Positions 51,484 through 60,459 of a stretch of DNA of 64,000 nt are shown here, one piece after another. The notes below the pieces were generated by a model. It saw nothing but the letters and a program-made list of their open reading frames with translations. It was not told the DNA's origin and ran no database searches. Position numbers and translations under genes: made by a program. The stretch comes from Herbaspirillum rhizosphaerae (GTDB lineage Bacteria > Pseudomonadota > Gammaproteobacteria > Burkholderiales > Burkholderiaceae_D): NCBI RefSeq assembly GCF_001189965.1, contig NZ_LFLU01000001.1, positions 310,001 through 374,000 on the forward strand, written 5' to 3'. Positions within the stretch are counted from its first letter, which is position 1. Each line of letters begins with the position of its first letter.

Positions 51484-52299
51484 TCAAGCCTTGCCGCTCG
51501 AGACGGCATAGCGCGGAGCCGGCTTGGCGTTGCCGAACTTCGCGCTTAACGCGCGGCGATCCGCTTCCCAGCGCGCCCAGATCTCGTTATCGTGCAGCGG
51601 CGGGATGGTGACCAGTTCGCCCTGATCCAGGCCGGCCAGCGCCGCATCGACCAGGTCTGCCGCCGTCATCGTATTGGGAGATTCCTTTTGCTTCGAATAG
51701 CCGGCGACATCCCAGAATTCGGTGGCAGTGGCTGCCGGCAACACGGTCTGAATGCGTACGCCCTTGTCGGCGAGATCGCGCTGGAGCACGTGACCGAAGC
51801 TCAGAACGTAGGACTTCGACGCGCTGTAGACGCTGTTCAGCGCCTCGACGGCGATACCGACGGCCGAGCTGATGTTGATGATCGTGCCTGAGCCCCTGGC
51901 GGCAAAGCCCGGCGCCACGGCATAGGTCAGGCGAGTGAGCGCGGTGATGTTCAGGGAAATCATCGCTTCCATGTCGTCGACATCGCTATCGAGCACCGAC
52001 GCCACCGAGCCGACGCCAGCGTTGTTCAGCAGCATGCTGATGCGCTTGTCGTCGCGCAGGACGTTTTCGACGCGGGAGAGATCGGCCTTGTCGTTCAGGT
52101 CGGCAGCGATGGTCGTCACGGAACGGCCGGTTTCCGCCGTCAGGCGGGCGGCCAGGGCCTGCAGGCGGTCGGCGTTGCGCGCCACCAGGATGAGGTCGTA
52201 GCCGCGTTTGGCCAGGCGGTCGGCGTACACGGCGCCGATGCCGGCGGAGGCGCCGGTGATCAGCGCGGTGCCTTTGAGGGAGGTATTGGAGGAGGTCAT
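51484..52299 (-). CDS. Short-chain dehydrogenase/reductase
   Basis: 271 residues, classical SDR. TGASAGIGAVYADRL (about 15-29) is the cofactor glycine motif, LLNNAGVGS (about 91-99) the NNAG motif and NISSAVG the catalytic serine. YSASKSYVL holds the YxxxK pair. It reduces or oxidises a carbonyl/alcohol with NAD(P)(H). It is first in a two-gene unit with the exported DJ-1 protein, divergent from the GlxA-type AraC regulator across about 270 bp. Substrate unknown. Confidence 0.92.
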   Translation of the reverse strand: MTSSNTSLKGTALITGASAGIGAVYADRLAKRGYDLILVARNADRLQALAARLTAETGRSVTTIAADLNDKADLSRVENVLRDDKRISMLLNNAGVGSVASVLDSDVDDMEAMISLNITALTRLTYAVAPGFAARGSGTIINISSAVGIAVEALNSVYSASKSYVLSFGHVLQRDLADKGVRIQTVLPAATATEFWDVAGYSKQKESPNTMTAADLVDAALAGLDQGELVTIPPLHDNEIWARWEADRRALSAKFGNAKPAPRYAVSSGKA

Positions 52300-52568
52300 G
52301 GCAGTTTCTCTTTCAGAATGTTTACCGGGCGGGATGCCGGGTACAGGAGGTCATTCTGACGTTGAAGCCGGATATCCTCAATGACGTAGATGCAATGATT
52401 CAGGTCATAAAATTGTTGTCTTGACGATACCTCCATGATGGCGTGCTGACGCAAATAATTCCTTGATGCAAGCTTGTGGTGGTTTCGTCTGGCCCGAATT
52501 ACGAATTCTTCTTGAATGTCTTTTTTACGCTATATTCAAGGTATTACGTCAATTTCAGTGAGACATTC

Positions 52569-53516
52569 ATGCATACCGTCGGACTCGTTGTTTACCCGAA
52601 TTTCCAGGCGCTGGGCCTCGCGGTTGCGAGCGTCTTCGAATACACGAATCTCTTTCGCGGCGAGCGGGCGTATCAATTTCGCCTGGTGTCCGAAGACGGC
52701 GGCCCCGTGATGACGTCCCAGAGCTTTTCCGTCAACACGGATCGCTTGCGGGATTCGACCTACGACACGCTCATCGTGGCCGGCGACAATGAGTGCCGTC
52801 TTCCGCCTGCCAGCCTGCTGGAATACCTGCGCGATGCGCCGAGCCAGAGCCGGCGTGTCGCCGCAATCTGTACCGGCGCGATCGTGCTGGCCGCCGCCGG
52901 GCTGCTCGAAGGCAAGCACGCAACGACGCATTGGTTTCATGCCCAGGAGTTTAAAAAACAATACCCCAATGTATTGCTGGACGAAGACCGCATCTTTGTC
53001 GTGGATGGACAAATCTGGACCTCGGCGGGCATGACCGCAGGGGTCGACCTTGCGCTGGCCATCGTGGAAAAGGATTTCGGTCTGGACACGGCGCGCATGG
53101 TCGCGCGCAAGCTCGTGGTGTATCAGCGGCGCGGCGGCGGACAGTCGCAGTTCTCGGCGCTTCTGGAGCTGGATGCCAAGTCCGACCGCGTGCAGCTGGC
53201 GCTGACGCATGCAAGGGAAAATCTCGGCAGCGATCTCTCGGTGGAAAACCTGGCGGAAGTTGCACGACTGAGTCCGCGTCAATTCAGCCGGGTGTTTCGT
53301 GAAGAGACCGGACAGTCTCCCGCCAAGGCGATTGAGCGCCTGCGCGTGGAGGCCGCGCGGCTGATGATGGAAACCACCCGCCACCCGATCGAAGTCATTG
53401 CGCGCGAGACCGGATTCGGCGATCGGGAGCGTATGCGGCAGGCCTTTCTGCGCGCCTTCGGACAATCGCCCCAGGCGATACAGCGCACCTCGGCGGGAGC
53501 GGCGCTGGCCCTGTGA
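52569..53516 (+). CDS. GlxA-family transcriptional regulator: DJ-1 domain plus AraC HTH
   Basis: 315 residues from the ATG at 52569 (MHTVGLVVYPNFQALG); upstream in-frame starts have no RBS. The N-terminal ~190 residues form a DJ-1/PfpI-like domain with VAAICTGAIVLAAAGLLEGK as nucleophile elbow (Cys retained). The C-terminal ~100 residues carry an AraC double HTH (SVENLAEVARLSPRQFSRVF through VIARETGFGDRERMRQAFLR). It likely senses a metabolite and controls the SDR/DJ-1 operon divergently transcribed to its left. Both its own sensor and the target enzyme have DJ-1 folds. Confidence 0.9.
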   Translation: MHTVGLVVYPNFQALGLAVASVFEYTNLFRGERAYQFRLVSEDGGPVMTSQSFSVNTDRLRDSTYDTLIVAGDNECRLPPASLLEYLRDAPSQSRRVAAICTGAIVLAAAGLLEGKHATTHWFHAQEFKKQYPNVLLDEDRIFVVDGQIWTSAGMTAGVDLALAIVEKDFGLDTARMVARKLVVYQRRGGGQSQFSALLELDAKSDRVQLALTHARENLGSDLSVENLAEVARLSPRQFSRVFREETGQSPAKAIERLRVEAARLMMETTRHPIEVIARETGFGDRERMRQAFLRAFGQSPQAIQRTSAGAALAL

Positions 53517-53533
53517 AGCAGCGCCGCTCCTGC

Positions 53534-53992
53534 TCAGTCTTGCAAAAAGGCCTCGGCGAATTCGTCGGAAAAAATATCCGCCAACGCAAAACGCAGCGCT
53601 TGCGACCGATCCGGCCCATAGGTTTTTTCAAAACGGGCCTGGGCCTTGCGCCACAGCAGGTTCGCTTCGTTCAGCTTGGCGCGGCCCGATGGCGTCAGGG
53701 CGACGCGGCGGCTTCGTCCATCCTTCGCATCCCTGGTCTGCACCAGATAGCCTTCGCGCTCCAGCGGCTTCAGATTGTGGGCCAGCGCGGAACGGTCAAG
53801 CACCATCGCATACGCCAGTTCGGACATGGTCGGTTCGCCTGCGCGCTGGACATGGACCAGAACCGAGCGCTGGGATATGGTCAGCCCGCACGGCGCGAGC
53901 ACGCCGTCGTATAACTGGGTAACGCGGCGGCTGGCCTTGCGCAGCGCGGCGCCGTTGCAGACAAGTGGATCCTTGGCGCTTTGCTGGGTCAA
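53534..53992 (-). CDS. MarR-family transcriptional regulator
   Basis: 152 residues. Winged-helix core: GLTISQRSVLVHVQRAGEP, then MSELAYAMVLDRSALAHNLKPLEREG (recognition helix) and the wing TRDAKDGRSRRVALTPSGRA. It is the third gene of a unit with an FAD monooxygenase and a tautomerase. Two TTGCATATGCxA palindromes overlap the promoter upstream of the tautomerase and are the likely operators. It probably represses the unit until a phenolic or related ligand binds. Confidence 0.9.
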   Translation of the reverse strand: MTQQSAKDPLVCNGAALRKASRRVTQLYDGVLAPCGLTISQRSVLVHVQRAGEPTMSELAYAMVLDRSALAHNLKPLEREGYLVQTRDAKDGRSRRVALTPSGRAKLNEANLLWRKAQARFEKTYGPDRSQALRFALADIFSDEFAEAFLQD

Positions 53993-54032
53993 GGCTTACC
54001 TCCGATTGAGTTCATGGATTGTTCCCGCCGCA

Positions 54033-54422
54033 TCATGCTTCGTTCTCGGACCATTCGGGGCTGAAGCCGCCCAGCGTCGGGTGATACATCTCGTCGCCCG
54101 AGTGCTGTGTGAATTCGACATTCAGCCGGTCTTCGCGCAGGCCGAGGATGTCGATGCAATCGGCGCAGAGCGCCTTGGCGACTTCCATGCGAAGTTCCGG
54201 CGTGCGTCCCTTGCGGATGTCGCACATCAGAACGGAAACGGGAACCGGATCGCCGTCCACCGTTCTCCAGACGCCTCCCTGTCCGACTTCGCGAATGGCG
54301 ATGCTGATGCGGCGAATGTCGACCGTCATGAGATCGGCATAGGTGATTGCCATTTTTTTGGCGAGTGCTTTCTTTACATCGACGGGATAGCTGTCGTTGA
54401 CGTCCAGTTGCAAGTAGGGCAT
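54033..54422 (-). CDS. Tautomerase-superfamily protein
   Basis: 129 residues starting MPYLQLDVNDSYPVDVKKAL, with the N-terminal catalytic proline after Met. Length and RRISIAIREVGQGGVWR resemble double-unit or MIF-like tautomerases. Conserved residues later include LNVEFTQHSGDEMYHP. It isomerises keto/enol compounds, or possibly dehalogenates or hydrates unsaturated acids. It lies between the monooxygenase and MarR genes, suggesting aromatic or polyketide ring-cleavage metabolism. A promoter and paired operators sit just upstream. Confidence 0.83.
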   Translation of the reverse strand: MPYLQLDVNDSYPVDVKKALAKKMAITYADLMTVDIRRISIAIREVGQGGVWRTVDGDPVPVSVLMCDIRKGRTPELRMEVAKALCADCIDILGLREDRLNVEFTQHSGDEMYHPTLGGFSPEWSENEA

Positions 54423-54493
54423 GGCATTTCTCCTGAGTCATTTGCCGAAGGCGCGGCGGTGAAGCATGCGCACGGGAAACTGTTGAATATACG

Positions 54494-54542
54494 TGCATAT
54501 GCAAGTATTTATAATTTAATTGCATATGCCAGTATTTGTCAA
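54494..54542 (-). promoter_or_regulatory. Promoter with paired MarR-type operators
   Basis: TGCATATGCAAGTATTT (54494-54510) and TGCATATGCCAGTATTT (54521-54537) are 17-bp direct repeats at a 27-bp period, each centred on a GCATATGC palindrome. On the minus strand a -35 TTGACA (54537-54542), an 18-bp spacer and a TAAATT -10 (54513-54518) overlap them. The site drives the tautomerase-MarR genes. Confidence 0.65.
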
Positions 54543-56113
54543 GGAGCTGCCGCCCGGTCGTCTGCCCGGTCTTGCTGCATCGCCTGTTTCCTGTTTTCGC
54601 GAAACCATCGCGCAGCGGCCCGGGCAGCTTCTTCCGGGATGGGTTCACCTTCGCAGGTCCAGGCGACGATGCCGTCAGGGCGCACCAGTACGGCGGACAA
54701 GCCGAGCGTGTTCGCGGCATTGCCTGCGACATAGGCGATGCGCTCGCTCCAGCGTTCTGCCATCGCTTGCAAGGGTTTGCCGGCGCCAAAGTCCAGCATG
54801 AGCCCCTGGCCGTTGCGGAGATAGTCGCCCAGCCTGCTGCCGTCGCCGAGAGCGAAGTCGGGAGCGCTGCGGCCGGCCAGCGGATGGCCGTCGCCCAGCT
54901 CGTAGCGCAGCGACAGGCCCCAGACACGTTCGGCGAAATAGGTCGCGCCGTCGCGCGTTTCGATGAGGTCGCGGATGATCGCTTCCAGTGCGCGTGAACT
55001 CCGCCCCGGCCGCATGAGGCCGACCTGGGCGCGCGACCAGTCAAGTATTTGCTCGCCTGCGGGATGCCGCTCCGCGCAATAGCTGTCGAGCAAGCCGTCC
55101 GGCGCGTCGCCGCGAATGGTGGCCGCCAGCTTCCAGCCGAGATTCATGGCGTCGCCCAATCCCAGGTTGAGCCCTTGTCCGCCCAGCGGAGAATGGATAT
55201 GCGCGGCGTCGCCGGCGAGCAGCACGCGGCCCTTGCGGTAAGACGTTGCCTGAAAGGCGCGGTCGGTCCATGTGCTGGCAAGTTTGAGCGCCGTCACCGT
55301 GACGTCGGTGTCGGAGACATGCCGCAATACCGACTGTACGTGCTCCCGCGTGATCGGCTGCGTGCGGTGAAACGCGCCGCCGTCGAAATCGACCATGGCG
55401 ACGGTGCCGGGCGGTTGGCAGGTATACATTCCCGCAGGCGTGTAATGGCGCCCCGGAGCGAGCTTGTCGGGATCGGCCATCTCGATTTCAGTGGAATAGC
55501 CGGTGAATTCCGGTTCGGTGCCGATGAACTCGAAGCGGCCAAGCTTGCGCACGGCGCTGCGGCCGCCATCGCATCCGACCAGCCAATGCGCGCGGAAGGT
55601 CAGGCCGCCGCCGTGAATCGTCACCTCTTCATGCGACTGCTCGAAGCGTTCCACGCCCAGTCCGCGCCTGATGTCCACCCCCATCGCCTCGGCCTTGGCG
55701 GCCAATACGGATTCGACATGTTCCATGGTGCTGACCATGCCGGCATCGGCCGGCCCCGGCAGCAGGCAGGGCCACTTCGTGCTGTCGATGTTGTCGCGAT
55801 AAAACTGGATGCCGGCGAAATGGCCTCCTGCCGGACGAGGCTGTTGCATCCAATGCGCAGCGGGGGCCGTGGCGCCGTCCCGATGTGGCGGCGCCTTTAG
55901 CGCCTCGAGCAAGCCGCGCCGGTAGAAAGATTCGACAGTGGGGATGGACAGGCCGCGCATCCCGAAAGGGAGCTGCTTCAACGGGGACTGTGGATCTTCG
56001 GCTTGCTCCAGCACCAACACGGAGAGACCGGCGAGGCGCAGCTCGCAAGCCAGGAATAAACCGACAGGACCGCCGCCGGCAATGGCGACATCGTAGATAA
56101 ATGCATCGTGCAT
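54539..56113 (-). CDS. FAD-dependent aromatic monooxygenase (PHBH / MhpA / RdmE-like)
   Basis: 524 residues from the ATG at 56113 with AGAGGAG 6 nt upstream; the longer frame from 56323 has no such site. GGGPVGLFLACELRLAG (about 14-30) is the Rossmann motif. VGCDGGRSAVRK is the DG motif, and LLAGDAAHIHSPLGGQGLNL (in parts: GDAAHIHSP) the FAD-binding GD motif. The C-terminal ~150 residues are a thioredoxin-like domain as in phenol and polyketide hydroxylases. It hydroxylates an aromatic ring with NAD(P)H. It is followed by a tautomerase and a MarR regulator in the same direction. Confidence 0.9.
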   Translation of the reverse strand: MHDAFIYDVAIAGGGPVGLFLACELRLAGLSVLVLEQAEDPQSPLKQLPFGMRGLSIPTVESFYRRGLLEALKAPPHRDGATAPAAHWMQQPRPAGGHFAGIQFYRDNIDSTKWPCLLPGPADAGMVSTMEHVESVLAAKAEAMGVDIRRGLGVERFEQSHEEVTIHGGGLTFRAHWLVGCDGGRSAVRKLGRFEFIGTEPEFTGYSTEIEMADPDKLAPGRHYTPAGMYTCQPPGTVAMVDFDGGAFHRTQPITREHVQSVLRHVSDTDVTVTALKLASTWTDRAFQATSYRKGRVLLAGDAAHIHSPLGGQGLNLGLGDAMNLGWKLAATIRGDAPDGLLDSYCAERHPAGEQILDWSRAQVGLMRPGRSSRALEAIIRDLIETRDGATYFAERVWGLSLRYELGDGHPLAGRSAPDFALGDGSRLGDYLRNGQGLMLDFGAGKPLQAMAERWSERIAYVAGNAANTLGLSAVLVRPDGIVAWTCEGEPIPEEAARAAARWFRENRKQAMQQDRADDRAAAP

Positions 56114-56126
56114 GACAACTCCTCTA

Positions 56127-56140
56127 TGGTCGTTCGACCA
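56127..56140. promoter_or_regulatory. Palindromic operator candidate upstream of the monooxygenase
   Basis: TGGTCG / CGACCA arms with a TT centre, 14-27 bp before the monooxygenase start. It has TetR-like geometry, but no TetR gene is nearby. Confidence 0.4.
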
Positions 56141-56553
56141 GAACGGTTCATTGTCTTGAGAACCGCACGGACGAACAAAGAACGCCTGGATGGCGTCGTT
56201 ATTCGTCGTGGGACTCATGCACGGGCATGGACAGAGCTTCCGCTTGCGGAAGGACCTGGGCTGGACCACACCAAGTCTGCCTTTTTCGACGTGCGTAATA
56301 TAGCCGCTGAACGGCAGACGCACAAGAGTTCATTGTTCCCCGTAGTCCGCTAAGTCAGAGCCTGTCCGTCATACGACAGCAGCGTGGCGATCGTATCGGT
56401 TGCACCGGCGAGGGACGGAGCCGTGCGATGAAATATCGCCTTTTCGTACCGGCAACCACGTTCCGGCGGGAATTCGCGAGGATGGCCGCTAGATTCAGCG
56501 ACAGTCCGGCGGCAGGAATTGCTGCCGGCGAGATCTGCCTCAATCCACAAAAT

Positions 56554-56585
56554 GAAAACGGCTTGCATTGCTGCAAGCCGTTTTC
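56554..56585. terminator. Strong hairpin terminator after the amidase gene
   Basis: Perfect 14-bp stem GAAAACGGCTTGCA / TGCAAGCCGTTTTC with a 4-nt loop. The minus-strand copy follows the amidase stop by about 45 bp; T/A tracts flank both sides. Confidence 0.8.
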
Positions 56586-56630
56586 ACTGCGGAACCAGGT
56601 TTCACATCACGTCACATTACATCACGGGCG

Positions 56631-57983
56631 TCATTGCTTCAGCAATGTCTCCACCGCCAACGCAATCGACAACAGACGATGATCGTTGCCGCCGGCAGCC
56701 GCCAGGCTGAGGCCGACAGGCGCTGTTCCGGCAGCGTGGCATGGCAGGGAAATCGCACAGCCGTCGAGGAAGTTGATCAGCGTCGGATTGCGCAGGATCA
56801 GGCCATTGGCGGCGTAGTAGGCGTCGTCGCTGGTTTGCAGGTCGACGATCTTCGGCGCGACGATAGGCACGGTCGGCATCAGCAGGGCGTCGTAGCCGGC
56901 GAGTTGCTGCTCCACCTTGGCGATCCAGCGGCGACGGCTGTGCAGCACGTCGAGCAGGTCGGCCGCGCTCATGTCCTTGCCGCGCAGGATGCGCGAGACC
57001 ACGCGCTGGTCGTAGTGCTCCTTGCGTTCGGCGATCAGCTGGCGATGCCAGGTCCACGCCTCGGCTGCGGTGAAGCCGCCCTTGGCGTTGATGGCCGCCA
57101 GTTCGTTGAAGGCCGGCACGTCCTGTTCGACGACCACGGCGCCTGCAGCAGCCAGTTTTGCCACGGCAGTCTGCATGCTGGCGGCAACGTGCTCATCCAT
57201 GCCGTCGCGCACGACATTGGTCGGGTAGAGCAGGCGCAAGCCGCGCAGCGGATGCGCCACCGGCGCGACGAATTCTTCGCCTGACAGCACTGCATCCATC
57301 ATGGCGCAGCACAGGACGGTCGGCGCCATGGCGCCGATGGAGTCGAGGTTTTCGGACAGCGGCAGCACACCTTGCATCGATACGCGGCGCGCGCTCGGCT
57401 TGAAGCCGGTGATACCGCAGAACGCAGCCGGGATACGCAGCGAGCCGCCGGTATCCGAGCCGACGCCGGCCACCGCCATGCCGTCGGTGACGGAAATCGC
57501 GGCGCCCGATGACGAGCCGCCGGGAATGCGTCCGCCATCTGCATCGCGCTGCCACGGGTTGCGCGGCGTGCCGTAGTGCGGATTGATGCCGAGGCCGGAG
57601 TAGGCGAACTCGGTCATGTTGGTGCGGCCGACGATCACGGCGCCGGCAGCGATCAGGCGTTTGACGACGACCGCGCTTTCGGTGGCGACCGGATAGCCGC
57701 GCAAGGCGACTGAGCCGGCCAGCGTGGTTTCGCCGGCGACGTCGAACAAATCCTTGATCGAGACCGGAAGGCCTTCAATCGGCGAGCGCACGATGCCGGC
57801 GCTGCGCAGCGTGTCGGAAGCGCTGGCGGCAGCGCGTGCGGCGTCGGCATAAAGACGCGTGAAGACGCGTGCGCCTTCGCCGTCGGCGGCCGCGGCGCGT
57901 TGCAGCGCGAGCTCGGTCAGTTCGAGCGAGGAACTGTTGTCCTTGCGCAGTTCTTCGCTTTGTTGATGCAGGCTTGGAATCAT
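56631..57983 (-). CDS. Amidase-signature family hydrolase
   Basis: 450 residues, the usual length of amidase-signature enzymes. The triad is Lys77 in PVSIKDLFDVAG, the cis-serine in PGGSSSGAAIS (about 157-159) and the nucleophile Ser181 in GSDTGGSLRIPAAFCG. MPTVPIVAPKI and GCAISLPCHAAGTAPVGLSL (in parts: AISLPCHAAG) complete the fold. It hydrolyses a C-N amide bond in the cytosol. It is 28 bp from the DUF2848 gene and follows an MFS importer-type gene and a LysR regulator, so it probably degrades an imported amide or related acid. Substrate unknown; a GatA role is excluded by lack of GatB/C context. Confidence 0.9.
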   Translation of the reverse strand: MIPSLHQQSEELRKDNSSSLELTELALQRAAAADGEGARVFTRLYADAARAAASASDTLRSAGIVRSPIEGLPVSIKDLFDVAGETTLAGSVALRGYPVATESAVVVKRLIAAGAVIVGRTNMTEFAYSGLGINPHYGTPRNPWQRDADGGRIPGGSSSGAAISVTDGMAVAGVGSDTGGSLRIPAAFCGITGFKPSARRVSMQGVLPLSENLDSIGAMAPTVLCCAMMDAVLSGEEFVAPVAHPLRGLRLLYPTNVVRDGMDEHVAASMQTAVAKLAAAGAVVVEQDVPAFNELAAINAKGGFTAAEAWTWHRQLIAERKEHYDQRVVSRILRGKDMSAADLLDVLHSRRRWIAKVEQQLAGYDALLMPTVPIVAPKIVDLQTSDDAYYAANGLILRNPTLINFLDGCAISLPCHAAGTAPVGLSLAAAGGNDHRLLSIALAVETLLKQ

Positions 57984-58011
57984 GTCTTGGTAGGAAAAGA
58001 GTGAGTCGGGA

Positions 58012-58686
58012 TCAGGCTACTTCTGCGAGGATCTCTGCCTCATACGAATGACGCAGCGCACGCTGACGGCGCGGGTCGAACAATTCCATCGTGAACGAAG
58101 TCGCAGGGCGGATGCCGCCGATGGCGCCGACCGTGCCGCAGGTCATGCCGCAGCCTTCCGGCAGGATCTGCTTGCCGCCGGTGAAGCGCGCGATCAGGTC
58201 TTGCGGCGTGCGCAGGCTGGCCAGCGTGCCTTCCTGATACAGCACTTCCTTGCCGTCTTCCTGGATCCAGGAGCGGATCACCAGTTCGTCCCAATAGTCG
58301 GCGACGTCGGCCAGCTTCCACGCGGAAGCGGCGACGGGTTTGACGCAGGCTTGCTTGGAGAAGGCCACGCTGTGCGCTTCCAGCTTGCGGTCGGTGTGGT
58401 CCGACGCGATGCTGACGTACAGTTCGCCGCCGGCGTTGAAGACGAAGGTCTCTACTTCGCCCGAGGATTCGGCGCCCAGCACTTGCACCGCCGTCGATTG
58501 CGTCAGCTGGTTGCTCGATACGCGGTAATACAGCGGGACGGCGCTTGGGCGCTGGATGCCGAGGGCGGCCAGTTCTTCGATGTGATGCTCGATGGCGGCC
58601 ATGTCGCGACCGGCCCAGCCGGCGATGATCAGCGTATGGATGTCGACGTTCAGCGATGCTGCTTCAATTTGGAATGAGAGTTTCAT
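58012..58686 (-). CDS. DUF2848 domain protein
   Basis: 224 residues. YYRVSSNQLTQSTAVQVLGA, SGEVETFVFNAGGELYVSI, ASDHTDRKLEAHSVAFSKQA and CGMTCGTVGAIGGIRPA are the recognisable blocks of DUF2848 proteins, distantly related to the fumarylacetoacetate hydrolase fold. His and Asp residues in SDHTDR may bind metal. No signal peptide. The gene is 28 bp upstream of the amidase and 109 bp after the MFS gene, so it probably acts in the same catabolic route, perhaps on the amidase product. Enzyme activity unproven. Confidence 0.85.
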   Translation of the reverse strand: MKLSFQIEAASLNVDIHTLIIAGWAGRDMAAIEHHIEELAALGIQRPSAVPLYYRVSSNQLTQSTAVQVLGAESSGEVETFVFNAGGELYVSIASDHTDRKLEAHSVAFSKQACVKPVAASAWKLADVADYWDELVIRSWIQEDGKEVLYQEGTLASLRTPQDLIARFTGGKQILPEGCGMTCGTVGAIGGIRPATSFTMELFDPRRQRALRHSYEAEILAEVA

Positions 58687-58795
58687 AAGGCCACTTCAGG
58701 TACGTAAAAAGGGTGCGCCGCCGTGCAGAAACAAATAACAGAGGGTGGCGGCGCGGGGAAAACGGAATAGGCGAGGTGCTGTCCGGCGCAGCGTG

Positions 58796-60115
58796 TCAGA
58801 CTTTCTTGATGAAGACGATCACCAGGAAGCTCGCAGCAAACTCCAGCGCGGCGACGAAGTACAGGCCGGACGACAGCGAGCCGGTGCTGGTCTTGAGTGC
58901 GCCGATCATGTACGGCGCGACGAAGCCTGCCAGGTTGCCGATCGAGTTGATCAGCGCGATGCCGCCGGCGGCTGCCGTGCTCGCCAGGAAGGCGGCCGGG
59001 ATAGCCCAGAACACCGGGAAGGCCGCCAGGATGCCGATTGCCGCCAGCGTCAGTGCGCACAGCGCCATGACCGCGTTGCCCAGCGTCAGGCCGGTCAGGA
59101 TCAGGCCGATGCTGGCGATCAGGGTGGCGATGGCGCTATGCATGCGGCGTTCGCCGGTCTTGTCGGAGTGGATGCCGTTCCAGATCATGGCCAGCGTGCC
59201 GGCGATGAAGGGGATGGCGGAGATCAGGCCGATCTGCAGGTTGCCCTTGACGCCGATTTCCTTGATGATCGACGGCGTCCAGAAGGCGATGGTGGCATTG
59301 CCGCTGACCACGCAGAAATACACGGCGGCGCACAGCCAGACGCGGTAATTGCTGCAGGCGTCTTTGAACGACAGATGCTTGCCGGCGGCTTTGTTCTCTG
59401 CGATCAGCGCATGGGTGACGGCTTGCTGTTCGGCAGTCGACAGCCACTTTGCGTTGGCCGGTTTTTCCGGCAGGTACATCAGCACGAAGATACCGGCGAT
59501 TAGCGAAGGGATGCCTTCGAGGATGAACAGCCATTGCCAGTTGGCCAGGTGGCCGACGCCTTCCATCTGGCTCATGATGGTGCCGGCGATGGGGCCGCCG
59601 ACCGCGCCGGCAATCGCGAACGAGGTCATGAACAGGCCGTTGACGCGGGCGCGGCGTTGCGCCGGGAACCAGTAGGTCAGGTACAGCACCACGCCCGGGA
59701 AGAAGCCGGCTTCGAACACGCCCAGCAGAAAACGCAGGATGTAAAAAGAAGTCGGCGACGTCACGTACGCCATCGCCATCGAGGCCAGGCCCCAGAGGAT
59801 GGTGATGCGCGCCAGCGTCTTGCGGGCACCGATTTTTTCCAGCAGCAGATTGCTCGGGACTTCAAACAGGAAATAGCCGATGAAGAAGATGCCGGCGCCG
59901 AGGCCGTAGATCGCCTCGGAGAACTGCAAGTCCTGCAGCATCTGCAACTTGGCGAAACCGACGTTGACGCGGTCGATCCACGCCAGCACGAACAGGAAAA
60001 CCAGGAAGGGGATCAATCGCCAGGCGATTTTCTTGTAGGTGACTTCCAAGTCTACGGCGCCAGCGTTGGCGTCGGAGCGCGGTAGGGAGTCCAGTGCTGA
60101 GGTTGAATTGGTCAT
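58796..60115 (-). CDS. MFS transporter, anion:cation symporter (ACS) family
   Basis: 439 residues from the ATG at 60115 with AGGAGAAGG upstream, preferred over an ATG at 60166. About 12 membrane helices. LAWIDRVNVGFAKLQML (about 43-59) and FFIGYFLFEVPSNLLLEKIGARKTLARI are the helix 1-3 motifs of the ACS/phthalate-tartrate permease group. RFLLGVFEAGFFPGVVLYLTYW follows. These import organic anions such as hydroxyacids or aromatic acids with protons. It is the first gene of an MFS-DUF2848-amidase unit; the LysR gene upstream is on the same strand. A CCAACAA/TTGTTGG dyad lies between them. Confidence 0.9.
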   Translation of the reverse strand: MTNSTSALDSLPRSDANAGAVDLEVTYKKIAWRLIPFLVFLFVLAWIDRVNVGFAKLQMLQDLQFSEAIYGLGAGIFFIGYFLFEVPSNLLLEKIGARKTLARITILWGLASMAMAYVTSPTSFYILRFLLGVFEAGFFPGVVLYLTYWFPAQRRARVNGLFMTSFAIAGAVGGPIAGTIMSQMEGVGHLANWQWLFILEGIPSLIAGIFVLMYLPEKPANAKWLSTAEQQAVTHALIAENKAAGKHLSFKDACSNYRVWLCAAVYFCVVSGNATIAFWTPSIIKEIGVKGNLQIGLISAIPFIAGTLAMIWNGIHSDKTGERRMHSAIATLIASIGLILTGLTLGNAVMALCALTLAAIGILAAFPVFWAIPAAFLASTAAAGGIALINSIGNLAGFVAPYMIGALKTSTGSLSSGLYFVAALEFAASFLVIVFIKKV

Positions 60116-60459
60116 GCTTGCCTTCTCCTGCTTTGAGATTGATTGAGCGGCCACAGTCATTCTCACAGCACGAGAACACTCCGGAGGTCAGGAGTGTTTG
60201 GGGACATCGAAGCTGGAAAAATGCCTGGCGGAAATCTGTCGTCTGTTTTTTGCGCCGGTGTTTGCATCCGGCGCCACGAACGATCTTCTGATCTTGTGTG
60301 AATTCAGTATGCGTAGCCGCGGCTGCGCTGTCCAACAAGAAATTGTTGGCGCATATGATTGGAAAATCTTATGAGCAAAAATGGACCGGCCGCTGCGCAG
60401 TTATGGTGCTGCACTGCAAATGCATGCAAGCCTTGCCGGCATTGACGATGCGAGGAGTT
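60116..60459. other. 344-bp region between LysR and the MFS gene
   Basis: It holds a perfect dyad CCAACAA-GAAA-TTGTTGG (60332-60349), a candidate LysR operator or weak terminator. No gene supported. Confidence 0.45.
60332..60349. promoter_or_regulatory. LysR-operator-like dyad upstream of the MFS unit
   Basis: CCAACAA (60332-60338) and TTGTTGG (60343-60349) with a 4-bp centre, about 215 bp upstream of the MFS start and 110 bp downstream of the LysR stop. Confidence 0.4.

Larger units (their letters stand above)
56114..56630. other. 517-bp intergenic region between the monooxygenase and the amidase
   Basis: It contains a 14-bp palindrome TGGTCG-TT-CGACCA (56127-56140) right upstream of the monooxygenase and a strong hairpin (56554-56585). 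Nothing else supported. Confidence 0.55.

Noticed and set aside
56428..56682. 84-codon plus-strand frame after the monooxygenase
   Set aside because: It reads through the perfect 56554-56585 hairpin, overlaps the amidase 3' end and has no RBS.
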